DNA of 64,000 bases, from the NCBI RefSeq assembly GCF_016482685.1, contig NZ_JACYHF010000004.1, forward strand, positions 310,001 through 374,000, given 5' to 3'. The translations under genes were made by a program, and so were the position numbers. The stretch's first letter is position 1. Each line of letters starts with the position of its first letter. This DNA comes from Streptomyces sp. DSM 110735 (lineage in GTDB: Bacteria > Actinomycetota > Actinomycetes > Streptomycetales > Streptomycetaceae). Shown one piece after another: positions 8,330 to 16,061 of the stretch. The notes beneath the pieces are model-generated. The model did no database searches, was not told the origin of the DNA, and was given only the letters and a program-made list of their open reading frames with translations.

Positions 8330-9202
8330 TCAGCCGCCCTCCGCCACCGCCACCCGCCCCGACTTCAGCGAGGTGCGTCCCCGGGTGGGGCTGCCCAGGG
8401 TCTCCGCGAGGGTGAGGAGGGAGGTGTCCGAGGTCACCCGGAGGCCGTGTTCGGCGAGGAGGGTGGCCATCTGGGCGGGGGTCCACAGGGAGCGCCAGGG
8501 TTCGCCCGCGGTGATGGCGTTGCCGAGGAGGCGGGTGAGGAGGCGGCCCGCGGCGGCTCTGGCGGACGGGGACTGGTAGTTGACGACGAGGGTGCTGCCG
8601 GGGGCGGTCCGGGCGGTGAGGGCGGAGAGGGTGGCGTGGATCTGGTCGCGGGTCAGATAGGGGACGACGCCCTCCCACAGCCAGGTGGTCGGCAGGGCGG
8701 GGTCGTGACTGGCGGCGTCCAGCGCGGCGCCGAGGTCGTCGGTGGCGAAGTCGACGGGGACGAAGCGTACGGAGCGGGCGGTAGCCTCCGGTGCGGCTTC
8801 GGCCAGGCGGGCGCGTTTGTCCTGCTGGGAGGCGGGGTGGTCGACCTCCCAGACATCCGTCGCCGCGAGGGCGGACAGGCGCCACGCGCGGGTGTCGAGT
8901 CCGGCGCCGAGGATCACGAGCTGGCCGGAGACACCGGCGCGCAGGGCGTCGTCGATCGCGACGGTGCGCGGGACGACCACCTCGGCGCACGCCCGTACGC
9001 TCTCGTACGCCGTGCGCGCCTGCCACCCCTGCGGCGGCGTACCCGCGCGCACCTCGTCCACGGCCGTACGCTCCGCCGCGCGCAGCAGCCGTACCGCCAC
9101 CGGATCGCCGAAGCGGTCCGCGGCGAATCTGCCGTCCGCCGCCGCCCGGCCCTGACAGACCAGCACCGCGGTCCGGCTGGCGGTGCGCTCGCTCTCGCTC
9201 AT
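8330..9202 (-). CDS. class I SAM-dependent methyltransferase (leucine carboxyl methyltransferase-like)
   Basis: The 290-residue protein matches the actinobacterial LCM-type methyltransferase family, which includes many secondary-metabolite O-methyltransferases. The SAM-binding motif VILGAGLDTRAWRL is followed by an acidic strand (VWEVDHP), a PVDFATDDL region, and WLWEGVVPYL, the family's post-motif. The start at ATG 9202 has no clear ribosome site, so the transcript may be leaderless or the true start slightly downstream. It lies directly after the chorismatase operon on the same strand, but a strong terminator (9238-9266) separates them. A link to that pathway is therefore possible but unproven. 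Confidence 0.85.
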   Translation of the reverse strand: MSESERTASRTAVLVCQGRAAADGRFAADRFGDPVAVRLLRAAERTAVDEVRAGTPPQGWQARTAYESVRACAEVVVPRTVAIDDALRAGVSGQLVILGAGLDTRAWRLSALAATDVWEVDHPASQQDKRARLAEAAPEATARSVRFVPVDFATDDLGAALDAASHDPALPTTWLWEGVVPYLTRDQIHATLSALTARTAPGSTLVVNYQSPSARAAAGRLLTRLLGNAITAGEPWRSLWTPAQMATLLAEHGLRVTSDTSLLTLAETLGSPTRGRTSLKSGRVAVAEGG

Positions 9203-9237
9203 GGGGCTGTATTCAACATCAACCCCGCGAACGGCGA

Positions 9238-9266
9238 GGAGACCCCTCCGTGCGGGAGGGGTCTCC
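9238..9266 (-). terminator. terminator of the chorismatase operon
   Basis: A perfect 12-bp stem (GGAGACCCCTCC with its complement) surrounds a 5-base loop, 14 bases after the stop of the chorismate-mutase-like gene. There is no T-run, as is common for Streptomyces terminators. Confidence 0.75.
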
Positions 9267-9279
9267 TGGGTGGGGCGGG

Positions 9280-9531
9280 TCAGGCGGGGTCGCGCAGGAG
9301 GAGCAGGGCCAGCCGGGTTCCCGAGTTTCCGAGTTCCTCGCTGTAGCGGCGAACGACCTCGTTCTCCAGGGCGAGTTGGACGCGGGGGGCGCGACCGGCG
9401 CGGCGCAGGGCAGCGAGTTCGGACGCCGCGCTGCGGCGCTGGTGGAGCAGCTCGATGATGGCGGAGTCGATCGACGCGATGCGGGCGTGCGGTTCGGCAC
9501 TCTCCGACTGCGTCTGCCGGCTCGGGGACAT
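9280..9531 (-). CDS. chorismate mutase-fold (AroQ) protein
   Basis: The 83-residue helical protein matches a stand-alone AroQ domain. RIASIDSAIIELLHQRRSAA forms helix 1, ELAALRRAG follows, and ENEVVRRYSEEL carries the conserved Glu of helix 2. AroQ proteins convert chorismate to prephenate or, in the PchB branch, lyse isochorismate. The position of the catalytic Lys is occupied by Arg, so activity is uncertain. ATG 9531 has an AGGAG site 8 bases upstream. It is the last gene of the operon with chorismatase, ligase and exporter, 26 bases after the exporter. It could make a second chorismate-derived product or act as a regulatory subunit. Confidence 0.75.
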   Translation of the reverse strand: MSPSRQTQSESAEPHARIASIDSAIIELLHQRRSAASELAALRRAGRAPRVQLALENEVVRRYSEELGNSGTRLALLLLRDPA

Positions 9532-9557
9532 GAGGGTCTCCTGGAGAGAGGTGGGGG

Positions 9558-10538
9558 TCAACGGGGGCTCCCCGTGCCACCGGCGGCACCCGCCGCGGGT
9601 TCGGGCGCGGGAGTCTGCTCGGGCGTGACGGCAGGAGCCGGTGCCGGGGCGGCACGCCGACGGGAGATGCCGACGCCCAGCAGGCACAGCACACCACCGG
9701 CGATCGCGAGCAGGGAGGGCAGTTCGCCGAGCACGGGCCACGCGAGGACGACGGTGAGCGCGGGCACCACGTACGTGGTCGCGCCCAGTCGTCCCGCGGA
9801 CATCCGGGACAGCGCGTAGGCCCAGGTCAGGAAGGCGAGGGCGGTGGGCAGCAGACCGAGGTAGACGACGGCGCCGACGGCGGTGGCCGGGGCGTCCGCG
9901 AGGTCGTCGACGAGCTGTCCGGCGAAGGGCAGACAGGCGACGGCGCCGACGGCGCAGCCGAACGCGGTGACCTGGAGCGGGGAGGCGTGGCCGAGGGCGG
10001 GCTTCTGGCAGATCACGCCGACCGCGTGCCCGGCGGCGGCGGCGAGGCAGAGGAGCACGCCCCACAGGGCGGAGGAGCCGCCGCTGCCGGAGAACCCGGC
10101 GAGCGCGGTCCCGGCGAAGGCGACCGCCAGTCCGACGAGCAGCGGGCGGGGAAAGCCCTCCTTGAGGACGGTACCGGCGAGGAGCGCCACCAGCAGCGGT
10201 CCGGTGCCGACGACGAGGGCGGCGGTGCCCGCGTCGGTGTGCTGCTCGCCCCAGTTCAGCGCGACCATGTAGAGACCGAACCAGAAGACCCCGGCTCCGG
10301 CGATGCCCGGCCACGACGCGCGCGGCGGCAGTCCCTCGCGGCGGACCGCGAGCAGGATCAGCAGGGCGACGGAGCCGACGAACAGGCGGCCGAGGGCGAG
10401 GGCGCCGGGGCGGATGTCCTCGCCCGCGTAACGGATGCCGACGAAGGCCGAGGCCCACAGCACCATGGTGAGCAGGGCGGCGGCGGTCGTCTTCGCGTCG
10501 ACGGTCGTCTTCGCGCCGGTGGTCGGATCAGCGGACAA
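9558..10538 (-). CDS. EamA/DMT-family exporter
   Basis: The 326-residue membrane protein has about ten hydrophobic segments arranged as two EamA repeats. The first repeat has TMVLWASAFVGIRYAGEDI and NWGEQHTDAGTAALV. The second has GHAVGVICQKPALGHASP and LSRMSAGRLGATTYVVPALT. Members export amino acids, aromatic metabolites or precursors. The start is TTG 10538 with a strong AGGAGGAA site, overlapping the ligase stop by 11 bases. A Pro/Ala-rich C-terminal tail follows the last helix. Within this operon it most plausibly exports the hydroxybenzoate-type product, but the direction and cargo are inferred. Confidence 0.85.
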   Translation of the reverse strand: MSADPTTGAKTTVDAKTTAAALLTMVLWASAFVGIRYAGEDIRPGALALGRLFVGSVALLILLAVRREGLPPRASWPGIAGAGVFWFGLYMVALNWGEQHTDAGTAALVVGTGPLLVALLAGTVLKEGFPRPLLVGLAVAFAGTALAGFSGSGGSSALWGVLLCLAAAAGHAVGVICQKPALGHASPLQVTAFGCAVGAVACLPFAGQLVDDLADAPATAVGAVVYLGLLPTALAFLTWAYALSRMSAGRLGATTYVVPALTVVLAWPVLGELPSLLAIAGGVLCLLGVGISRRRAAPAPAPAVTPEQTPAPEPAAGAAGGTGSPR

Positions 10539-12066
10539 GGGGTTCCTCCTGTAGGGGGCCGCTCGCGCGCAGTGCGCGGCGCAGCAGCTTCCCGGTGGCG
10601 TTGCGGGGCAGGGCGGTGACGAAGACGACGTCCTCGGGGACCTTGTACCAGGTCAACTCCCGGGCGGCGGTGGCGAGAAGAGAGGCGCTCAGCTCCTCCT
10701 GATCGGCGCCGTCCTCGGCGACGACATGGGCCCGGAGGCTGGTGACGCCCGAGGCGCGACGGACCGAGCAGACGACGATCTCCCGTATCCGGGGGTCCCG
10801 GCCGAGCAGGTCCTCCACCTCGGTGGGGTGGACGTTGGCACCGGCGACGATCTCGATGTCGTCGAGGCGACCGAGCAGGGTCACGTATCCGTCGTCGATC
10901 AGGGCGGCGTCCCCGGTGGTGTACCACTCCTCGGGACCGAGGCGGACCGGCGCGGCGCTGCCCCGGCGGACGCCGTCGCCGATGGTGGGACCGGCGATCT
11001 GGAGCCGCCCCTCCCTGCCCGCGGGCAGGGGGCGCCCGGTGTCGTCGACGACGCGGACCCGGTAGGGGGCCAGCACCCGGCCGACGGTGCGCGGGCGGGG
11101 TGCCTCGGGACCGTTGGCGAGCACCGCGTGCCCGATCTCGGTGGTCCCGCAGATGTTGAGGAGCCGGTCGCCGAGGAGCGCGCGCAGGGCGTCCTCGACG
11201 GGGTACGGCAGGAATTCCCCGGCCACGGCGGCGACCCGCAGGGCGCTCAGGCGGTCCCGGTCGGGGTGGGCGAGGAGCCGGGCGTAGAAGCTGGGCTGGC
11301 CGTAGAAGACGGTGACGCGGTGGGCGGCGAGCACGGCCAGCGCGGTGTGCTCGTCGGCACGTTCGGCGGTGAGGACGGTGCGGGCGCCGCGCTGGAGCGG
11401 GAGGAGGACGGAGTTCCCGAGACCGTAGGCGAAGTACATCCGCGACACCGAGTAGCAGACGTCGTCGCGGGTGATCCGCAGGGCGGAGCCGATGGCCCGG
11501 TCGAAGACGGCGGCGTCGCCGTGGGCGTGGAAGCAGAGCTTGGGCGCGCCCGTGGTGCCGGAGGTGAAAGCCGCGAAGGCGATGGCGCCGGGCTCGACCG
11601 GATGGGGGTCCTGGCGCGGTCCGCCGCTGCGGGTCCGCAGGTCGAGGGGGTCGACCGTCGTTCCGCCGAACGCCGGGCGGGCGTCGCTCAGGCAGACGAC
11701 CAGGACGGGTTCGGCGATCTCCTCGCTCCGGCGGAGTTCGGACGCGTGGAAAAGGGTGTTGACGGGGACGGCGACGGCGCCGAGCCGGAGGATGCCGAGG
11801 AAGACGGTGACGAAGTCGATGCCGTCGGGCAGGGCGAGCAGGACGCGGTCGCCGGGGCGGACCCCCAGCCCGGCGAGTCCGGTCGCGGTGTCGGCTGCGG
11901 CGTCGAACAGACCCCGGTAGGTGAGGTGCCCGCTGCCCTCGACGTAGGCGGTGTCGTCGAGCCAGCCACCGGTACGGGCGAGCCCCTCCAGGCGGGCGAC
12001 GAGGTTGCCGTCGAGGGCGGGCCGTAACGCGGCGGGGGTGACCTCGGTCGTGACGGGGGCGCTCAT
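10528..12066 (-). CDS. benzoate/hydroxybenzoate-CoA ligase-like acyl-adenylating enzyme
   Basis: The 512-residue enzyme has the P-loop FTSGTTGAPK, the FAYGLGNSVLLPLQRGA stretch characteristic of benzoate-CoA ligases, GTTEIGHAVL as motif A5, EWYTTGD, and the catalytic lysine motif NATGKLLRR. It should activate an aromatic acid with ATP, and probably transfer it to CoA. Its ATG overlaps the chorismatase stop (ATGA), which implies translational coupling. The natural substrate would then be the hydroxybenzoate made by the neighbouring chorismatase. No carrier protein or PKS/NRPS lies nearby to accept an acyl-adenylate, which favours a CoA ester product. Confidence 0.88.
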   Translation of the reverse strand: MSAPVTTEVTPAALRPALDGNLVARLEGLARTGGWLDDTAYVEGSGHLTYRGLFDAAADTATGLAGLGVRPGDRVLLALPDGIDFVTVFLGILRLGAVAVPVNTLFHASELRRSEEIAEPVLVVCLSDARPAFGGTTVDPLDLRTRSGGPRQDPHPVEPGAIAFAAFTSGTTGAPKLCFHAHGDAAVFDRAIGSALRITRDDVCYSVSRMYFAYGLGNSVLLPLQRGARTVLTAERADEHTALAVLAAHRVTVFYGQPSFYARLLAHPDRDRLSALRVAAVAGEFLPYPVEDALRALLGDRLLNICGTTEIGHAVLANGPEAPRPRTVGRVLAPYRVRVVDDTGRPLPAGREGRLQIAGPTIGDGVRRGSAAPVRLGPEEWYTTGDAALIDDGYVTLLGRLDDIEIVAGANVHPTEVEDLLGRDPRIREIVVCSVRRASGVTSLRAHVVAEDGADQEELSASLLATAARELTWYKVPEDVVFVTALPRNATGKLLRRALRASGPLQEEPLVR

Positions 12067-13082
12067 CGGCAGACCCCCTCGATCTCGACCAGCAGGTCGG
12101 GGCGGCAGACGTCGACGTTGAACCAGGCGATCTGGGTGTGGGCGGGGAGGGCGGCGCGCACCCGCTCCCGGACCAGGGGCAGGTGCTCGGCGTCACGGAC
12201 GTACACCCGGACCTGGTCGAGGTCCTTCAGCTCGAAGTCCCGCTCCACGCCGTACCGGGCGAGGTTCTCCCGGCCGACCAGCACCTCGATGTTGCGCAGG
12301 GTCTCGTCGACCTGGCCGGTGATGTCGTCCACGTGGACGGTCTCGGCGCCGACGATGCTGGCGGTACCGGAGACGAACAGCGTGCCGGGCTCGTCGTCGA
12401 GTCCGCGCAGCCAGGTCGCGCGGGCGAAGCTGGGCGACTTGGGACCGTAGCGGACCGGGTACTCGTAGGCGGGGGTCTGCCGGGGGTTCTCGATGTGGGT
12501 GGTGCGGCCGGGGCGGACGGCGATGAAGCAGAGGTCGACGCCCTGGCTGAGGGTGCCTATGCCGGTGGCGGCGGGCAGCCGCCCGACGCGGTCGTCCCAC
12601 GCCGCGAACGCCTCGGCGCGTCCGACACAGAAATCCTGGTATATCTCGACGCCGTCGGCGTTGGGGTCGGTAATTCCGCCGACGAGATTCCACATGCGGG
12701 CCATCTCCGTGTATCCGCGTTCGAACGCGAATTCCAGGGCGGTCTCGTACATGCGGCGCACGGCGTCGCGGTAGACCGGCCGGGCGTCGAGCCGGACGGC
12801 GTAGAAGAGGTGTTCGCCGTCCTCGGCGAAGACGGCCTCACCGGCCAGTCCGGCGGTGACCGGGAGGGTGCTGACCCATATTTCCTCGGCCGGTTCGGTG
12901 TGTTCGCTCACCATGTGCGTGGTCAGGCGCGGGGCGCCGTCGTCCAGCGAGGTCCCGCCGACGCCACCGGCGAAGTTGACCCGCGCGAGGACGCCTCCCG
13001 CCGGGGCGTCGATCGTTCTGTCGAATGGGCATCTGTGCAGTTGAACGCTGATGTTTCCGTGGCGCTTCCGTCCGGTCATCAC
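12063..13082 (-). CDS. chorismatase (FkbO/Hyg5 family), probable 3-hydroxybenzoate synthase type
   Basis: The 339-residue protein matches the chorismatase family, which has a RidA-like fold and splits chorismate into pyruvate plus a cyclic acid. Recognisable segments are DLCFIAVRPGRTTHIENPRQ, FVSGTASIVGAETVHVDDI and AWFNVDVCRPDLLVEIEG. From memory of the enzymology, Hyg5-type enzymes that give 3-hydroxybenzoate carry Gly and Cys where FkbO-type enzymes differ. Here the equivalents read Gly239 and Cys326, with the conserved active-site Glu at 333. The start is GTG 13082 or ATG 13079, after a GGGGGAG site. It is the first gene of the operon, and its first 200 bases are AT-richer than surrounding genes. 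Confidence 0.88.
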   Translation of the reverse strand: MMTGRKRHGNISVQLHRCPFDRTIDAPAGGVLARVNFAGGVGGTSLDDGAPRLTTHMVSEHTEPAEEIWVSTLPVTAGLAGEAVFAEDGEHLFYAVRLDARPVYRDAVRRMYETALEFAFERGYTEMARMWNLVGGITDPNADGVEIYQDFCVGRAEAFAAWDDRVGRLPAATGIGTLSQGVDLCFIAVRPGRTTHIENPRQTPAYEYPVRYGPKSPSFARATWLRGLDDEPGTLFVSGTASIVGAETVHVDDITGQVDETLRNIEVLVGRENLARYGVERDFELKDLDQVRVYVRDAEHLPLVRERVRAALPAHTQIAWFNVDVCRPDLLVEIEGVCR

Positions 13083-13194
13083 GCTTCACTCCCCCGAAGA
13101 CGCTCAAGATTCATAGAACGGAAATGTGGTCCAAGTGGGCGCCCCCGTATAGTTTCCGATCTCGGTATGGCGTAAAGCCGAGGGAGGGAAAACC
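13083..13194. promoter_or_regulatory. divergent promoter region of the chorismatase operon and its regulator
   Basis: The 112 bases between the two divergent starts are noticeably AT-rich for this genome. On the plus strand TATAGT (13148-13153) could be the -10 for the regulator. On the minus strand TATGAA (13111-13116) is a possible -10 for the operon. Neither has a convincing -35 at ideal spacing. The regulator's own GGGAGGG ribosome site lies at the right edge. Binding by the regulator here is inferred from position only. Confidence 0.45.
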
Positions 13195-14217
13195 GTGTCT
13201 AGACCGGACATAACGGAACTGCCTGAGGTGCCGCAATCCGGCACCGTCGCCAACCAGATCTACGAACTCGCCCTGCGCAACGAGTACGTGGACGCCCCGC
13301 ACTGTGCCGCGGCTCTCGGAATCACCGAGGAGGAGGCGGGTGCGGCGATCGAGGACCTCGTGGGACTGCGTCTGCTGCACCTGGTGCACGGCTGCAGTTA
13401 CGCGTACGTCGCCGTGAACCCGATGACCGCCTCACTCCAGTTGCTCGCCGTGCACGACGAGGAACTGCGCTCCCGGCAGCACCAGTTGGAGCAGTTGCGG
13501 CAGCGGATGCACAGTCTGATGCCGCTCTACCGCGCCCAGTTGGTCCGGGAGCCCGATCCCGGTCCGGTGCAGCGGATCGAGGACGCGGAGGTCGCGCACG
13601 GGGTGGTGGCCGGGCTGCTCGCCGACGCGGGCGACGAGGTGCTGTTCGCCCGCTCGCAGGAGGACGCGCTGGGGGACGCCGCCCTGCTCGGCGTCGACGC
13701 CCGACTGCAGGCCGACGCCGACCTGCGGGTACGGCTGCTGCTGCCGCAGTCGGCGCGGTTCGATCCGGCGCTGCGGGAGTACGTCGGACGGCTCGTCGCC
13801 CGGGGCGGCGAGGCGCGCACGACGACCGCGGGCGTCGCGTGGCTGATGATCGTCGACGGGAGCACCGGTGTCGTCCCGCTGGAGCACGGGACGGGGGTCG
13901 CGGTCCTGCGGGACCCGGCGGTCGTGACCGGCTTCCGCAGGGGCTTCGAGGGGCTGTGGTCCCCCGCCGAGTCCTTCGACGGGCACTACGACCCGGAGGC
14001 GGGGAGAGCCGCCTCCGCCGCCATCGACGCCGCGATCGTGCGGATGCTCGTCAACGGGGTCGAGGACAAGGTCATCGCGCGCACCCTGGGGATCTCGGCG
14101 CGCACCTGCCAGCGCCGGATCTCCGACCTGATGGAGTCGCTCGACGCCCGAACCCGGTTCCAGGCGGGCTACCTGCTACGCACTCAGGACTCCGACGACG
14201 AGTCCGCCGCCGCGTAG
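13195..14217 (+). CDS. LuxR-type regulator with N-terminal TrmB/MarR-like winged helix
   Basis: The 340-residue protein has a predicted winged helix at its N-terminus (residues about 15-65, YELALRNEYVDAPHCAAALG) followed by a helical segment. A C-terminal LuxR-type helix-turn-helix contains DKVIARTLGISARTCQRRI, the recognition region. The central part would be a sensing domain; no receiver domain or nucleotide-binding motif is seen. Such two-HTH proteins are common pathway-specific regulators in Streptomyces clusters. GTG 13195 has a good GGGAGGG site. It is divergent from the chorismatase operon, which it probably controls, perhaps in response to an aromatic ligand. Confidence 0.82.
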   Translation: MSRPDITELPEVPQSGTVANQIYELALRNEYVDAPHCAAALGITEEEAGAAIEDLVGLRLLHLVHGCSYAYVAVNPMTASLQLLAVHDEELRSRQHQLEQLRQRMHSLMPLYRAQLVREPDPGPVQRIEDAEVAHGVVAGLLADAGDEVLFARSQEDALGDAALLGVDARLQADADLRVRLLLPQSARFDPALREYVGRLVARGGEARTTTAGVAWLMIVDGSTGVVPLEHGTGVAVLRDPAVVTGFRRGFEGLWSPAESFDGHYDPEAGRAASAAIDAAIVRMLVNGVEDKVIARTLGISARTCQRRISDLMESLDARTRFQAGYLLRTQDSDDESAAA

Positions 14218-14244
14218 CCGCCCGGCGGCTGCCCGTACGGTCCG

Positions 14245-14285
14245 CCGTCGGTCTCCGCGCGCCGCGTGCGCGCGGAGACCGACGG
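14245..14285 (+). terminator. terminator after the LuxR-type regulator
   Basis: An 18-bp perfect stem (CCGTCGGTCTCCGCGCGC and its complement) with a short loop starts 28 bases after the regulator stop. It is one of the longest hairpins in the window and has no T-run. Confidence 0.75.
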
Positions 14286-14306
14286 CCACCGAACCCCGAA
14301 CACGCG

Positions 14307-14330
14307 AAAAGCCCCTCACGAGGGAGGGGC
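14307..14330 (-). terminator. terminator of the tRNA(CAT) gene
   Basis: On the minus strand a GCCCCTC/GAGGGGC stem is followed by TTTT, about 45 bases past the tRNA 3' end. Confidence 0.6.
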
Positions 14331-14377
14331 CACGCCGTGCCGCAGGCGAGAACGTTCCTGCAGCACGGCCTTGTTGG

Positions 14378-14451
14378 TGGGGCGGGTGGGACTCGAACCC
14401 ACGGCCGACGGATTATGAGTCCGCTGCTCTAACCGGCTGAGCTACCGCCCC
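14378..14451 (-). tRNA. tRNA with anticodon CAT (elongator Met or Ile2)
   Basis: A full cloverleaf is visible: acceptor GGGGCGG/CCGCCCC, D-arm GTAGCTCAGCCGGTTAGAGC, anticodon loop CTCATAA giving CAT, and T-loop GGTTCGAGTCC. The CCA end is encoded at 14375-14377. The CAT loop and TAGCTCA D-arm exclude initiator tRNA as the likely identity. Elongator Met and lysidine-modified Ile2 cannot be separated with certainty by eye. Confidence 0.9.
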
Positions 14452-14593
14452 TCGCGGCGTGTCGCGTACATGTGTGCGCGCCGTCTGCCGCAGCATAGCC
14501 GCTCATACGATCTCCTGCTTCGGATGGTCGGCTTCCGCGCTGCTTCCTGACCTTGAGGACTTCGCCCAGGCCAGAGCGGTTCCCACGGACATG

Positions 14594-14616
14594 AAAAAGG
14601 ACCCCGAAGGGGTCCT
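14594..14616 (-). terminator. intrinsic terminator of the tRNA-Asn pair
   Basis: On the minus strand AGGACCCC-TTC-GGGGTCCT is followed by a TTTTT run. This is a textbook factor-independent terminator 12 bases after the last tRNA-Asn. Confidence 0.85.
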
Positions 14617-14627
14617 CGTTCAGCGCG

Positions 14628-14700
14628 CTCCCCCGACTGGACTCGAACCAGTAACCTGCCGGTTAACAGCCGGCTGCTCTGCCAATTGAGCTACAGGGGA
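14628..14700 (-). tRNA. tRNA-Asn (GTT), copy 2 of a tandem pair
   Basis: The 73-base gene has acceptor TCCCCTG/CGGGGGA, anticodon loop CTGTTAA giving GTT, and T-loop GGTTCGAGTCC. CCA is not encoded. It is identical to the copy 6 bases upstream, and both end at the same terminator. Confidence 0.95.
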
Positions 14701-14706
14701 TCGAAG

Positions 14707-14779
14707 CTCCCCCGACTGGACTCGAACCAGTAACCTGCCGGTTAACAGCCGGCTGCTCTGCCAATTGAGCTACAGGGGA
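14707..14779 (-). tRNA. tRNA-Asn (GTT), copy 1 of a tandem pair
   Basis: It is identical in sequence to the neighbouring copy, with anticodon GTT, no encoded CCA and discriminator G. Transcription is leftward, so this copy is promoter-proximal. The AT-rich stretch around 14845-14855 is the likely promoter region. Confidence 0.95.
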
Positions 14780-14950
14780 TCGCTTCGTCTGCATCGAACG
14801 CATCCACCTGGGTATTCGCCAGGGGGCGGGCGCTCGCTGCGACACATACATTAGCGCAAGCAGGGGGGTGCTCCGCCAATCGGTACCCCCCGGGGCCCCA
14901 CACAGCACGATGAATCTGGGCAGGGACTACGGAAGGGAAGGGTGGCCGCC

Positions 14951-15256
14951 ATGCGCTATCGGCTCACGTTCGTCGCCGGACTGGCCGTCGGCTACGTGCT
15001 CGGCACACGGTCCGGACACGAGCGGTACGAGCAGATGAAGAAGGCCGCTCGCGGGATCGCGCAGAACCCGGCCGTGCGCAACACCGCCGAGACCGCCGCC
15101 CACCAGGGCCGCGTCTACGCCGGCAAGGCGCTGCACACCGTCGGCGAGAAGGTCGGCGAACACGTCCCGGAACCGGTCGCCCAACGCGTCCGCTCCCTCC
15201 GCGAACGCAACGGCCACACCCGGACGGAAGACGACTGGGGCACGAGCAACACGTAG
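14951..15256 (+). CDS. YtxH-like small membrane-associated protein
   Basis: The 101-residue protein starts MRYRLTFVAGLAVGYVLGTR, a short N-terminal membrane segment with a glycine zipper-like GLAVGYVLG. SGHERYEQMKKAARGI and an amphipathic helical tail follow, as in actinobacterial YtxH-type proteins. These are usually envelope or stress associated, with no enzymatic motif. ATG 14951 fits the family N-terminus; GTG 14942 is an alternative. It stands alone. Confidence 0.75.
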   Translation: MRYRLTFVAGLAVGYVLGTRSGHERYEQMKKAARGIAQNPAVRNTAETAAHQGRVYAGKALHTVGEKVGEHVPEPVAQRVRSLRERNGHTRTEDDWGTSNT

Positions 15257-16061
15257 CCCTTGGCAGGGGGCCCGACCGGTCACCTCGGCACCGACGCCGG
15301 TCCCCCCGCCGGACTTGGAGCCCCGGGCCACCCAGCGGATGGGAGCCCGGGCTTCCTCATGCGGTGCCCGTCCGGGGCAGAGAGCCTCCGGGGTGGAAGC
15401 ACCTTCGGCCCGGGGCGCCCGCCCTTCCGCCCGGCACCGACCTCCAGCCCACTTGCCTCTCCGCCCGGCGCCCACTCCAGCCCACCTGCCTCTCCGCCCG
15501 GCGCCAGCCTCCGGCTCACCTATCCCTCCGTCCGGCGCCCACTCCGGCTCACCCGCCCCTCCGCCCGGCGCCCACTCCGGCTCACCCCCGTCTCTCGGCC
15601 GACGCCTGGTTGAAGCGCGGCAGGCCCCTGGCCTGAGCCGCACCCCCGAAGGGCTCCGCCCCCGGCCCGAGCCTCACCCCCCGAACGGCTCCGCCCCCTG
15701 ACCCCCTGCCTCGTCCCCGGCACCCGACCGGAGCCAGCGCCCCGGTCGGGTGCCCGTACCAGCGCGCCGCCAGGTTGCCCGGACCCTCGGATGGCCCTGT
15801 GCCGCCGCCTCACCTTCGGCGGCCCGCCCGAGGACTTGGTTCCGGGCCAGGGACATCCACGCGCCCACCCGCTGCCACGCCCCAGCCCGCCGCCCCGGCC
15901 AAACTCCTGCCCAACCCGCCCCGGACACCCCCCACCCCACATCCCGCCCCACGTCAACACCCCCCACCCCCGCCCCAGCCCACCCCTCACCCCACCCCCA
16001 TCCGCCCCGTACTCCCCCGCCCTGGCCCAAGCAAGCGCGGCGCTACGGCAGAATTCGGGGC
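15257..16061 (+). other. 800-base GC-rich spacer without a supported gene
   Basis: All frames here are open by composition alone and give Pro/Arg/Ala-rich or Gly-rich text with no domain. No candidate start has a good ribosome site. The left part holds a 33-34 bp tandem array described separately. The right part, about 15900-16020, is an almost pure C-rich tract on the plus strand. Confidence 0.6.
15426..15592. repeat. minisatellite of 33-34 bp units
   Basis: Five copies begin TCCGCCCGGC or TCCGTCCGGC at 15426, 15460, 15493, 15527 and 15560. Each continues GCCCACTCC(A/G)G(C)CTCAC-like sequence. Spacing alternates between 34 and 33, so no single reading frame is kept and the array is probably non-coding. 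Confidence 0.85.

Noticed and set aside
8330..9202. Assigning the methyltransferase to the chorismatase operon.
   Set aside because: A strong hairpin terminator separates them. Co-function remains possible but is not supported by the sequence.
14378..14779. tRNA cluster as a possible integration site for a mobile element.
   Set aside because: No integrase, no direct repeat of a tRNA 3' end and no flanking foreign block was seen.
15260..15701. Several overlapping Pro/Arg-rich frames across the 33-34 bp repeats.
   Set aside because: Repeat spacing alternates 33 and 34, frames are open only by GC composition, and no start has a ribosome site.
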